Below are positions 14,779 through 23,124 of a stretch of DNA of 27,367 nucleotides, piece after piece. Every line of letters begins with the position of its first letter. Position 1 is the stretch's first letter. The DNA lies in assembly GCA_016937035.1 (NCBI GenBank), contig JAFGWS010000092.1, forward strand, positions 1 to 27,367, in the 5' to 3' direction. The notes under the pieces are model-generated. The model did no database searches. It saw only the letters and a list, made by a program, of their open reading frames with translations, and was not told where the DNA came from. The translations under genes were made by a program, and so were the position numbers. This DNA is from Pontiellaceae bacterium. Its GTDB lineage: Bacteria > Verrucomicrobiota > Kiritimatiellia > Kiritimatiellales > Pontiellaceae.

Positions 14779-16431
14779 CTATGCGACCCACGAGGCCGCA
14801 CTTCTTCTGAAATAAACGGGCGTTTCGCCTACACCCTCAACCTCTTTCGAAGCAGGGGCAATGCCATGGAATTCCCCGGGCGAATCGAACCGATCGAAAT
14901 TCGACTGCCGCTGTTCGTTATGCTGTTCGCTCATGAGAACATCAAATCCGCCCACCTCCATATTGCACTCCTGCATCACCCGGCGGATATCCTCCTCTTG
15001 TCGGGCAATCAGCTCGCGAACCGCCGGATGCTGCACATGAATCTCAACGGTCAGCGTTGCATTTTCCTCGCGACACAGCACCGTCATCTTTCCCATCGTC
15101 GCCGGCTCCATCGTGATCCGCATCACCTTTTCGTTCTGTTGAACCATCGAAAGCAGCCGCTGATCAAACTGATTGGATAACTGCTCCAGACGCATCGTCG
15201 TTTCATTCATTTGCGGAGCAGAAGGCAGATTCATCGGCGGCGGTACCGCAGGGGCTGAAACCACCTTGGATGGAACAGCCTCGATTACGGCAGGGACCAC
15301 CGGAGCAACAACCCGTTTCAGCACGGATTCATCGCGCTTGATCTGCACATCCGCCACCGGAACCATTCGAACCGCAACCTCTTCCACCCGCAACGGAACC
15401 TCTTTAAGCAGCATGGCCGGAGGTGCAGTATCTGTAAGCAGAGAAGCCGACTTGGCAGATTTTTCCTTTGCCGCAGCAAATGATCTGATTCCAGGCTCAA
15501 CTGCTTTGACAAAATTCGACTGTTTTTCGGCAATCGTCGCCGCGGCGCGCAGGCCCATCGGCGGAACCCGATGCACCATCTCCTCAACGGGGACTTCAGC
15601 ATTCTGTGTCTCCGGCACGGTGGACAATCCATCTTCCACGGCGTCGGAAACAACAGGACCCTTCTCTGAAACCGCCGAGGCAATCGGCACTTCAGCTTTC
15701 TCCACGGGGACGGCTGTTCGCCGGTGCACCATAGTCATCTCCTCCGGAAGGACCTGCTCCGCCGTTTTACCGTTCACAACATTCTCTTCGGGTTCAGCAA
15801 CCTGAAAATCTTCAGGCTGATCAGGCTGAAGCAACGCAGCCCCTGACTCGAGAGAGCGCTGGCCGACAGTTTTAACGGGTGCGTCATTCCCCCCGTCGGG
15901 CATAACAACCACAGCCTTCTCGACTTGATCCGGATGCACCAACACGGGCTCCGTCACAGAAGCAATCTGCTTCGCTGCAGCACCTTCTGCTTCATCCATT
16001 TTGGGCATTGCAAGCGGGACGTCTCCGGATTTTTTCGGTTTAGCCCACTTCGTCATCGACTCAAAAAGGCTCTCCTTTTCGACCAGCGGAACACCCTTGG
16101 GCAAATCCGGCTCCACCGCTTCAGAAATATTCCCCTGCACCTTCTCCTTGGCGACGGCACACCTTTTTCCGATATACGCAAGCGGAACACCGCCCCAGTT
16201 TTCTTCCGGCCCCGACATCGACTTCTTTGTCTCAGCCAAATGAGTCGAGCCTTCCGGTTCAACACCCTCTTCAATCTCAACCCCCGACTGCTTTAGGTTG
16301 GGCAATGAAGCCTCGACCTCCAGACCCAGCAGTGCAAGAAAACCCGCAGCAGGAGTCCCTTCTTCAGATTGCACTTTCCCGGAAGATTCTACTCCGGGAG
16401 TTGAGCTCAATATTTTTTCCATTGGATTCAT
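14779..16431 (-). CDS. fliK: Flagellar hook-length control protein FliK
   Basis: The product (550 aa) has a long, low-complexity middle rich in Val, Glu, Pro and Ala (about residues 40-380) and a C-terminal Flg_hook domain at about 410-500, where RITMEPATMGKMTVLCREENATLTVEI replaces the usual L-x-P-x-x-LG-x-LxV. The tail is Gln/Asn-rich. FliK acts as a molecular ruler and substrate-specificity switch in the export gate. It overlaps motE by one base (TAATG) and is followed by flgD. The ruler is long relative to the very short hook protein. Confidence 0.85.
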   Translation of the reverse strand: MNPMEKILSSTPGVESSGKVQSEEGTPAAGFLALLGLEVEASLPNLKQSGVEIEEGVEPEGSTHLAETKKSMSGPEENWGGVPLAYIGKRCAVAKEKVQGNISEAVEPDLPKGVPLVEKESLFESMTKWAKPKKSGDVPLAMPKMDEAEGAAAKQIASVTEPVLVHPDQVEKAVVVMPDGGNDAPVKTVGQRSLESGAALLQPDQPEDFQVAEPEENVVNGKTAEQVLPEEMTMVHRRTAVPVEKAEVPIASAVSEKGPVVSDAVEDGLSTVPETQNAEVPVEEMVHRVPPMGLRAAATIAEKQSNFVKAVEPGIRSFAAAKEKSAKSASLLTDTAPPAMLLKEVPLRVEEVAVRMVPVADVQIKRDESVLKRVVAPVVPAVIEAVPSKVVSAPAVPPPMNLPSAPQMNETTMRLEQLSNQFDQRLLSMVQQNEKVMRITMEPATMGKMTVLCREENATLTVEIHVQHPAVRELIARQEEDIRRVMQECNMEVGGFDVLMSEQHNEQRQSNFDRFDSPGEFHGIAPASKEVEGVGETPVYFRRSAASWVA

Positions 16432-17012
16432 TACCGTTCGCCTCTTTGTTCACTCAGCCGCTGAATGGCATCAGACCATTCCGCAGCAGCCAGTCCGCCG
16501 TCGGATGCCCCCGCTGCGGCCGCCTCCATAATGGTCGCCATGGATCGTCCATCCATCTGACTGAGAATCATGGCCACCTTAACACTGTCCATATCGCGCA
16601 GCGCACTGAATGCCGCGGAGGGGTCCATTTTTGAATATACGCCGGCCAGTTGTTTGGAATTGGCATATTCCGTCTTGTTGATTTCGATAATCCGATCCTC
16701 GAGATCGTCCATCAGATCTTCCACTTCATTGTTCAATTTTTGATAGGCCAACTCGCGTTCCTGCAGATCTTTTTCGCGTTTCTGAATCAGCAGTTCCCGA
16801 CTCTCCATATCCTCCCGTTTTCTCTGCAGCGACTCCACGAGCTCATCCACCAGATCGACTTGCTCATTCAGTGCCGGACGTTTTTCCTCGGCATCGACGA
16901 CCTCTTCCTCAGGGGCTTTAAAAACGAGCAACTGACCCGATGAATGGGCGTAAGCCAAAAAGCCCCCCAACAGCGCAATCAACAAACACAGAATAAAGAC
17001 TAAAACTTTCAT
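16431..17012 (-). CDS. MotE/YlxF family flagellar protein
   Basis: The product (193 aa) has one N-terminal transmembrane helix (about residues 3-22), a coiled-coil stretch (about 60-125, charged heptads such as KREDMESRELLIQKREKDL), and a C-terminal MgtE-N-like domain with KMDPSAAFSALRDMDSVKVAMILSQMD. This is the architecture of MotE/YlxF proteins. In Bacillus the order fliJ-ylxF-fliK is the same. The function of YlxF is unclear; MotE in rhizobia helps a stator protein fold. It overlaps fliJ by 4 nt (ATGA) and fliK by 1 nt. Confidence 0.85.
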   Translation of the reverse strand: MKVLVFILCLLIALLGGFLAYAHSSGQLLVFKAPEEEVVDAEEKRPALNEQVDLVDELVESLQRKREDMESRELLIQKREKDLQERELAYQKLNNEVEDLMDDLEDRIIEINKTEYANSKQLAGVYSKMDPSAAFSALRDMDSVKVAMILSQMDGRSMATIMEAAAAGASDGGLAAAEWSDAIQRLSEQRGER

Positions 17013-17458
17013 CGCTTCTTCTCCTGTCGACTCCAGCGACCTACAGCCAGCTCATCCATTTGCTTCTGCTCGGCATACATCACTTCCTCCAACCAGCTCT
17101 CCTGCTCGCGCTCACACAGCTTTTCAAACGTACGGCGGGCGGTCATCTCCCGCTGCAACGTTGAACGGCACTCGCGCACCTCCGCCTCGCAGCGTTTCAG
17201 GCTGCCTTTCAGTCGGACAATCTTCTGATCGCAACCCTCGATGCTGCGCATATGCGCCCCCAGATCCGCCCGTTTCACCACGCCCGTCAATTGCTCCATC
17301 GACCGGATCTGACGCGCCCGTACCGCTTCAGCCGCCGACAGCGCATCTTCAGCGTCCATTTGCCGGCGGATGGCATGTTGAAGCGCCTGCTCGGCTGCCT
17401 GTTCCTTCGAAGCGTGCGCATCGAGCAGATATTGGAGAGAAAAAGCAAAGCGCTTCAT
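17009..17458 (-). CDS. fliJ: Flagellar export protein FliJ
   Basis: The product (149 aa) is almost entirely helical and coiled-coil, beginning MKRFAFSLQYLLDAHASKEQ, the usual FliJ start (FxFxLQxLLxxRxxxE). It forms the central stalk in the FliI ATPase ring and couples export to the proton-motive force. It overlaps fliI and the MotE-like gene by ATGA at both ends, so it is tightly coupled between them. Sequence conservation in the family is low, but length, heptads and context agree. Confidence 0.93.
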   Translation of the reverse strand: MKRFAFSLQYLLDAHASKEQAAEQALQHAIRRQMDAEDALSAAEAVRARQIRSMEQLTGVVKRADLGAHMRSIEGCDQKIVRLKGSLKRCEAEVRECRSTLQREMTARRTFEKLCEREQESWLEEVMYAEQKQMDELAVGRWSRQEKKR

Positions 17459-18786
17459 GTCAGGGCTCCTTCCAGGGTTGCGAGCATCGACTCAAAATCC
17501 TCGCGTTCATTCGGAGCCTGCTGGAGGAAGGCATTGATCGCATCAATATGCTTGAGGGCCGCCTCAATCTGCGGATTACTGCCCTGCACATATGCACCCA
17601 CATTCACCAAATCCTGCGCCTTCTGATACACCGCCAGCAGCGAACGCAGACGCGAAGCCAGCGCCTTGTGCTCCGGCGAGGCAATATCGTTCATTAAACG
17701 GCTCAGGCTCACCGGAATATCGATGGCCGGATAATGCGCCATCGCCGCAATTTTGCGCGACAGTACAATGTGGCCGTCCAGAATCCCGCGCACACTGTCG
17801 CCGATCGGATCGTTCATATCATCCGACTCCACCAACACCGTATAAAACGCGGTAATAGTCCCTTTGCTCGCCGCTCCGGCCCGCTCCAGCAGTTGCGGAA
17901 GCAGACTGAACACGCTCGGCGGATACGCCCGCGTGGTGGGCGGCTCGCCGACGGCCAGTCCGATCTCGCGCTGCGCCATGGCATAACGAGTCACGGAATC
18001 CATCATCAGCATCACATCTTCGCCCTGATCGCGGAAATATTCCGCAATCGTCATAGCGGTGGAGGCCCCTTTTAAGCGGCTCACCGGCGACTGATCGGAA
18101 GTAACGGCCACCACAATACTGCGCTTCAGCCCCTCTTCTCCGAGGTTTTTTTTGATAAACTCTTTCACTTCACGACCGCGTTCACCAATCAACGCAATCA
18201 CGTTAATGCTCGATTTTGCATTACGTGCCAGACTGCCCAACAACACACTCTTCCCCACGCCGCTGCCCGCAAAGATCCCGACACGCTGGCCCTTCGCCAG
18301 CGTCAACAGACCATCAATGGCGCGAACGCCGGTTTCAAAAACTTCCGAGAGCGACTGGCGCTCCATCGCCGGCGGGGCTTCGCGTTCAATATCCACCCGC
18401 ATCAACCCGTGCAGCGGAGGTCCGTCGTCAATCGGCCGTCCCGTAAAATCCACCACGCGACCCAACAGCTCGCGCCCGACGCCCACTTTAATGCGGCCAC
18501 CCGGAATCACACGCGCCCCTGGATGAACCCGTCCCATACGCTCCACCGGCATCGAAATCACATAGCGATCGTGAAACCCGACCACCTCGCAGGGAATGCG
18601 TTCCCCGTTCGACGTCTCAATCCAGACCAGATCACCTATAGCCGAATGCGGCCCGATCGATTTAACCGTCAGGCCGGCCACTTCCACCACCCGCCCTTCA
18701 CAACGTGCGAGCGTGGTGGTTTCCAGTCCGTCGAGCAATCCATCAAAATTCAGAACGCTCTGTCGATTTTCTACCGCTTCGTTCAT
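17455..18786 (-). CDS. fliI: Flagellum-specific ATPase FliI
   Basis: The product (443 aa) has the F1-beta-like fold: an N-terminal beta barrel, Walker A AGSGVGKS at residues 173-180, GERGREVKEF, Walker B VMLMMDSVTRYAMAQREI around 255-272, and GEPPTTRAYPPSVFSLLPQLLERAG. It hydrolyses ATP to unload chaperone-substrate complexes at the flagellar export gate. The ATG at 18786 lies inside the end of fliH, a 44-nt overlap. AAGGAA upstream supports it, and this start is needed for a complete N-terminal domain. fliJ follows with ATGA. Confidence 0.97.
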   Translation of the reverse strand: MNEAVENRQSVLNFDGLLDGLETTTLARCEGRVVEVAGLTVKSIGPHSAIGDLVWIETSNGERIPCEVVGFHDRYVISMPVERMGRVHPGARVIPGGRIKVGVGRELLGRVVDFTGRPIDDGPPLHGLMRVDIEREAPPAMERQSLSEVFETGVRAIDGLLTLAKGQRVGIFAGSGVGKSVLLGSLARNAKSSINVIALIGERGREVKEFIKKNLGEEGLKRSIVVAVTSDQSPVSRLKGASTAMTIAEYFRDQGEDVMLMMDSVTRYAMAQREIGLAVGEPPTTRAYPPSVFSLLPQLLERAGAASKGTITAFYTVLVESDDMNDPIGDSVRGILDGHIVLSRKIAAMAHYPAIDIPVSLSRLMNDIASPEHKALASRLRSLLAVYQKAQDLVNVGAYVQGSNPQIEAALKHIDAINAFLQQAPNEREDFESMLATLEGALT

Positions 18787-19372
18787 TCAGCGATTCCTTT
18801 AACAGCTTTAAACGTTCGTCCAGGCGGGCATCAAAAATACCGTTGCGGCTCTCCACGATCACATCGCCTGCCGAGAGATTGGGATCTTCGGCAAACTGCA
18901 CGGTGCTCCCGACGCCGAGGTGATCGCCGCTCGCAATCTGTTCACCAAACAGTTCCCAGTCGTGCGAACTGATGCGCACCACCGCCCCCTTCAGTTCGGA
19001 AACAGGTTCAAGCGTCTTAATAATCAGATTATGGAGCATCTCACGATCGGGCAGTTCATGACGCACAATGATCTCCGCCATGCGTAAAGAGAGATCAATC
19101 ACCTTGGTTTGAATCTCCTTGCGCATTGAAGCAATGCATTCATCCACTCCTGAAATATATTTTTTCAGGGTCTGCTCAAACCGACGCCGCTCTTCTGCCG
19201 CACGTTGGGCCGTTTCACGCTGGAGCCGTTGGGCAAACTCCATCTCCAGCTCTTCCCGAATCTCGCGTTCCAGCGCCTCGGCATCCACCGCATCCGCTGA
19301 ATAATCCTCGACATGTGCCGAAGAGGGAATGAAGGCCAACACATTGGATCCCATGACGAGCGGACTAGACAT
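18743..19372 (-). CDS. fliH: Flagellar assembly protein FliH
   Basis: The product (209 aa) has a long charged coiled-coil helix (about residues 30-100, rich in Glu/Arg/Gln) and a C-terminal domain (VRISSHDWELFGEQIASG, then FAEDPNLSAGDVIVESRNGIFDARLDERLKLL). That order is typical of FliH and of V-ATPase peripheral-stalk relatives. FliH regulates FliI and links it to FliN in the C-ring. The ATG at 19372 shares 8 nt with the fliG stop and has AGGAGG just upstream; a longer frame from 19456 overlaps fliG and is rejected. The gene overlaps fliI by 44 nt. Confidence 0.95.
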   Translation of the reverse strand: MSSPLVMGSNVLAFIPSSAHVEDYSADAVDAEALEREIREELEMEFAQRLQRETAQRAAEERRRFEQTLKKYISGVDECIASMRKEIQTKVIDLSLRMAEIIVRHELPDREMLHNLIIKTLEPVSELKGAVVRISSHDWELFGEQIASGDHLGVGSTVQFAEDPNLSAGDVIVESRNGIFDARLDERLKLLKESLNERSGRKSTERSEF

Positions 19373-20375
19373 ATTCCTCCTCCTGCAGGCCCAGCTTGAT
19401 CTCGCCGCGATCCGCCAGCGAGCGCGCGACCTGCACAATTTCCTTCTGTTTTGCAACCACTTCGGAATAGGGCATCTTGCTGGCGTATTCCATCTCTTCC
19501 ATTAAACCTTCAACCGCCCGCTTGGACATGTTGCTGAAGAATCGATCTTTCACCGATTCCGAGGCTTTGCGCAGCGCAATGGAAAGGACCCCGTTTTCGA
19601 GTTCCTGCATAATGGCTCGTACAGCAGCGTCATCCAGTCGGACAATATCATCGAAAACAAACATCCAGTCGCGCACCTGATCAGCCAGTGCCGGATCCTG
19701 GCGACTCAATTCATCGAGTATCGATTCGGCCACATCTTTCGAAGAACGCTGTACAATGGAGACCACGGCATTGATCCGCTCTTTGTCGTCCTGCTTGCGC
19801 TGCGACACCATCGGAAGGCGCGACAACAGATGATTCTCGATCTGGTCAATGACTCGTTCCGGCGGAAGCTCAGACGTCGCCATCTGAACAACCACTTTAC
19901 GGCGAACCTCTTCATCCAGATGTGCAATCGTGTCGGAGGCCAGCTGTGAAGGCAGAAAACGCATAACCACCGCAATCACACTCGAGGATTCGCTCGCGAG
20001 CATTCGGGCAATATCCTCCGGACGCCGCGAGGCCAGCGGGCCGAAGCGGTCGCCCGCCATCTGCCCCAGCTCCAGCAGCGAGGCAGCCTGCTGCTCGCCG
20101 ACCACGCGGGTGAGCAGACTGGCCGCAAGGCTGTCGTTTCCGTTGACCGCGTTATTGTAGGTATACAGCTCATTCAGGCTCTCTCCAACCACCTGACGAA
20201 GCACTTGCCCCGGCACAATGCCGAGGCTGCGGATACTCTCCGCCACCTTCGCCATGACATGAGGATCCAGTTCCTGCATGACTTGGGCAGCGACGTCCGG
20301 TTCCAGACTTGCCAGGACCGCCGCTATCCTTTTTTTCGGTTCCATCTTCTGGGATACCAATGCTTGATTCGCCAC
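19365..20375 (-). CDS. fliG: Flagellar motor switch protein FliG
   Basis: The product (336 aa) has FliG's three armadillo-like parts. The N-terminal FliF-binding part begins MEPKKRIAAVLASLEPDVAAQVMQELDPHVM, the middle includes RRPEDIARMLASESSSVIAVVMRFLP, and the C-terminal torque domain has QVRDWMFVFDDIVRLDDAAVRAIMQEL, with charged residues facing MotA. GTG at 20375 is my start: AAGGAG lies 7 nt upstream and it clears the fliF stop. The in-frame ATG at 20420 overlaps fliF and lacks a ribosome binding site. FliG joins FliF to the C-ring. Confidence 0.95.
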   Translation of the reverse strand: MANQALVSQKMEPKKRIAAVLASLEPDVAAQVMQELDPHVMAKVAESIRSLGIVPGQVLRQVVGESLNELYTYNNAVNGNDSLAASLLTRVVGEQQAASLLELGQMAGDRFGPLASRRPEDIARMLASESSSVIAVVMRFLPSQLASDTIAHLDEEVRRKVVVQMATSELPPERVIDQIENHLLSRLPMVSQRKQDDKERINAVVSIVQRSSKDVAESILDELSRQDPALADQVRDWMFVFDDIVRLDDAAVRAIMQELENGVLSIALRKASESVKDRFFSNMSKRAVEGLMEEMEYASKMPYSEVVAKQKEIVQVARSLADRGEIKLGLQEEEYV

Positions 20376-20386
20376 GTCAAAACTCC

Positions 20387-21931
20387 TTAAAGGTTCCAGT
20401 CTACGGCGTTCGTAATCCATGCGGCCACCGTCTTCGGATTCCCCCTGGCTAGGTCATTGACCTGCTCGAGCTGATCCTCCAGCTCTACGGGTTCCTCCTT
20501 CATGATCCGCTCCTGCTCCTGCTCGCGGGCTTCATTAATCGGCACATCAATAGAGGGATTGGTGGCCAGAAGGACGGTTTTCACCCTGCGGCTGGCACCA
20601 TAAACTACACACAGCGCCATGACCCCTCCCAGTCCTTTAAAAATCGAGTCATAACTGACCGGAAGCGTTTCCCACCAGGCCAACTCAGCAGGCGGCTCCG
20701 GTTCGCTGAACGGCATTTCAGTTACCGTGATACTGTCGGAACGCGACGGGGTAACCCCCAAGGCGTTGGATACCAGATCGGAAATCGCCTGAATCTCTTC
20801 TTCGCTGCGCGGTCTCTCACCCTGCGCAATACATACGGCCACGGAAAGTCGTTCCATTCGGACCCCCTTCTGCACAACGGTGCTGACATTCGACGGCACG
20901 GCGTACTCCATGTAGCTCTCGGAAGATTTGTCTTTATTGTTGTTGGTATCCAACGTCATGTTCGCCGGGTTACCCACCGACACACTGGCCACCATTCCGC
21001 TGTTAGCGCTGTTGCCGCCTTCAGCCGCCTTATCTTCTGTGACCAACCGTTCTGAGGTGGCCACGCGGTTTTCGGCATCAAAGGTCTGGTTGCGCTGTTC
21101 GGTGGCACTGAAATCAAGCTCCACACTAACACGGACGATAGACCGGCCGTTGCCCAGCGCACGATCGAGAATCGACTGCGCCTTGGAACTCATACGCTGT
21201 TCGGTCCGCTCCTGCACATCAAGCTGCTCGGTACTCTGCCCCATCACTTCATCCGAGGTGTACGCCTGAGTCAGCAAACGACCGGACTGATCGGTTACGG
21301 TAACCTGCGCCGGATCCAGATTCTGAACCGAGCCCGCCAGCAGGTGAACAATACTCTGCACCTGCGAATCGCTCACGACACTCGATCCCTTCGTACTGAT
21401 CAGAACCGAAGCCTGCGCCTTAAGTTCGTCTTTATCCGCAAACAGACTCTCCTTCGGAAGCACCAACATCACCCGCGCAGAACGGATCCCCTGCATGGCG
21501 GAAATGGTGCGTTCAAGTTCCCCTTGAAGCGCGCGTTGATAGTTGACCTTCTGGGCAAAATCGGTAAGCCCGAATTTGGGCTCTTCAAATAGTTCAAACC
21601 CGGTAGAGGAATCCTCCGGCAAGCCTTCCGATGCCACCAGAAGACGGGCCTCATACAGCTGTGCGGACGGCACGGAAATCGAAGCACCCGATTGCCCGAT
21701 CTTCACCGGAATCTTGGCATCGTCGAGCTTTTCCCGAATCTTTGAGGCATCGTTCAACGAGAGGTTTCCATAAAGCAGGCGAAAGTCCGGCCGTGTGCCC
21801 CAGAATATTAATCCGCCCAGAACCACCACGGCAACGATCAGCGACATCAACACACTCATACGTTGTGCGGTGCCGAACTGCCGCCAGATTTCCCGGACCT
21901 GCTTCGATAACATGTTTAGTGAACTTTGCAT
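20387..21931 (-). CDS. fliF: Flagellar MS-ring protein FliF
   Basis: The product (514 aa) has one transmembrane helix near residues 26-45, a periplasmic region with the YscJ/FliF ring-building motif (LLYGNLSLNDASKIREKLDDAKIPVKI, then LYEARLLVASEGLP and ELERTISAMQGIRSARVMLVLP), a variable region at about 270-410, a second transmembrane helix near 430-447, and the C-terminal FliG-binding tail DLARGNPKTVAAWITNAVDW. It builds the MS ring in the inner membrane. Spacing from GGAG is 11 nt. It lies 15 nt after fliE. Confidence 0.97.
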   Translation of the reverse strand: MQSSLNMLSKQVREIWRQFGTAQRMSVLMSLIVAVVVLGGLIFWGTRPDFRLLYGNLSLNDASKIREKLDDAKIPVKIGQSGASISVPSAQLYEARLLVASEGLPEDSSTGFELFEEPKFGLTDFAQKVNYQRALQGELERTISAMQGIRSARVMLVLPKESLFADKDELKAQASVLISTKGSSVVSDSQVQSIVHLLAGSVQNLDPAQVTVTDQSGRLLTQAYTSDEVMGQSTEQLDVQERTEQRMSSKAQSILDRALGNGRSIVRVSVELDFSATEQRNQTFDAENRVATSERLVTEDKAAEGGNSANSGMVASVSVGNPANMTLDTNNNKDKSSESYMEYAVPSNVSTVVQKGVRMERLSVAVCIAQGERPRSEEEIQAISDLVSNALGVTPSRSDSITVTEMPFSEPEPPAELAWWETLPVSYDSIFKGLGGVMALCVVYGASRRVKTVLLATNPSIDVPINEAREQEQERIMKEEPVELEDQLEQVNDLARGNPKTVAAWITNAVDWNL

Positions 21932-21946
21932 TGCTCGCTGAACTCC

Positions 21947-22255
21947 TTACGGCTGCATTCTCATCAATTCCTGATACGCATCCATCAATCGGTTACGCAC
22001 TCCCAACATTAAATCAAAAGCCACGCCGGCTTCCTGCATCTTGACGGCCACCTGGTGAACGTCCGTCACCTTTCCGGTAACCACATCGGCTACCGCGCTG
22101 TCCGCCCCCTTCTGGAGACCGTCGACTTTTTCGACAAGGCTGCCCAACAGGTCGCCAAAGCTTTGTCCGGCGGGTCCTACTGCGGGCTTTCCGCCCAACC
22201 CGGGAGTCGGGCCGATCGTCGAAGGTTTATTGATTGAAAGTGCAGAAATATCCAT
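21947..22255 (-). CDS. fliE: Flagellar hook-basal body protein FliE
   Basis: The product (102 aa) has a flexible Gly/Pro-rich N-terminal third and the FliE helix bundle: SFGDLLGSLVEKVDGLQKGADSAV, then DVHQVAVKMQEAGVAFDLMLGVRNRLMDAYQELMRMQ. FliE joins the MS ring to the rod. It sits between flgC and fliF, the common order. AGGAT lies 7 nt upstream of the ATG, overlapping the end of flgC. Confidence 0.96.
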   Translation of the reverse strand: MDISALSINKPSTIGPTPGLGGKPAVGPAGQSFGDLLGSLVEKVDGLQKGADSAVADVVTGKVTDVHQVAVKMQEAGVAFDLMLGVRNRLMDAYQELMRMQP

Positions 22256-22265
22256 GATTCAAATC

Positions 22266-22697
22266 CTAGTTATTATTCATAATGCTCAGCGCTTTGGTGG
22301 CCATCGTCTTTGATGTGCGCATGGCGGAAAGGTTGGCCTCGAACGCTCTCGATGAGCTCATCATATCGACCATTTCCATCACCGTATTCACATTGGGCAT
22401 CTCCACATAGCCGTCGGGGCCGGCCTCCGGACTTCCCGGACGGTAGACCCGTCGACCGGGCGTTTCATCTACAGCAATCTCAGCCACTTCAACCCCGCCG
22501 AGTCCGTCCCTTTTCCCCAGCGCCGAATCAAGCCGCTGACCGAAAACAACTTCTTTACGGCGATACACTTCACCGTCTTCACCCCGAGTGGTTTGCGCAT
22601 TCGCCACGTTGTTGGCGATCACTTCCATTCTGCGGCTTTCGGCATCGAGTCCGGTGGCACAGATTGCAATTCCCGGCATCAGCGTAATTTCAGGCAT
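22266..22697 (-). CDS. flgC: Flagellar basal-body rod protein FlgC
   Basis: The product (143 aa) shows the rod-protein signature ATGLDAESRRMEVIANNVANAQTT near residues 14-37. It then has the FlgC pattern YRRKEVVFGQ, and ends with PNVNTVMEMVDMMSSSRAFEANLSAMRTSKTMATKALSI, the conserved C-terminal helix. FlgC is a proximal rod component. GAGGAG before the ATG overlaps the flgB stop, so translation is coupled to flgB. Confidence 0.97.
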   Translation of the reverse strand: MPEITLMPGIAICATGLDAESRRMEVIANNVANAQTTRGEDGEVYRRKEVVFGQRLDSALGKRDGLGGVEVAEIAVDETPGRRVYRPGSPEAGPDGYVEMPNVNTVMEMVDMMSSSRAFEANLSAMRTSKTMATKALSIMNNN

Positions 22698-22709
22698 GGC
22701 CTACTCTCC

Positions 22710-23060
22710 TCACTTCGTTCCATTAATCGCCTTGCGGAGTCCAGCGAACTTCTGATTCGTCATTTCCGCGGCAAAATTATACAGCAGTTCATTCTGAGCA
22801 ATGGCGCCCAGTTCCTTCTGTAGGGAAACGCTGTTTCCCTTCGCATTAACCGTCGCTTCCATATCCTCGTACACTTCCGCTTCAACCTGTTGGATTGCGA
22901 CATCACCGTGATCAATGGCTTTCGACAAGGCTTCGGTAAATCGTACATCTTTACGGAGATAGTTCGGTGTGTTGGCATTCGCGAGGTTGTTTGAAAGCAC
23001 CTTCTGCCGAACAGCAGCGGAATCCATCAGTTTTCCCAGAATGGCGGTTGTTGTATCCAT
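22710..23060 (-). CDS. flgB: Flagellar basal-body rod protein FlgB
   Basis: The product (116 aa) has the rod signature RQKVLSNNLANANTPNYLRKDV near residues 18-39 and a C-terminal FlgB helix (ELGAIAQNELLYNFAAEMTNQKFAGLRKAI). The ATG at 23060 gives the proper N-terminal helix; a long upstream extension would run through the fliA gene and is an artefact. There is no Shine-Dalgarno sequence, the preceding bases being TTAACAGCGGC. A sigma54-like -24/-12 element ends 11 nt before the ATG, and a similar arrangement precedes flhA. The mRNA may be nearly leaderless. Confidence 0.95.
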   Translation of the reverse strand: MDTTTAILGKLMDSAAVRQKVLSNNLANANTPNYLRKDVRFTEALSKAIDHGDVAIQQVEAEVYEDMEATVNAKGNSVSLQKELGAIAQNELLYNFAAEMTNQKFAGLRKAINGTK

Positions 23061-23071
23061 GCCGCTGTTAA

Positions 23072-23087
23072 AGCAGTCTGGATGCCA
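23072..23087 (-). promoter_or_regulatory. Candidate sigma54 promoter of flgB
   Basis: The minus strand reads TGGCATCCAGACTGCT, with GG and GC separated by exactly 10 nt, close to the RpoN consensus TGGCACGNNNNTTGCT (three mismatches). Counting 12 nt from the GC puts transcription start at about 23061, the base before the flgB ATG. The element lies in the 64-nt gap between fliA and flgB. It has the same sequence pattern and the same 11-nt distance to ATG as the site upstream of flhA. Confidence 0.55.
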
Positions 23088-23124
23088 TGGAAATTGAGGA
23101 ACGAACGCGCAGCTCGGGTACAGC

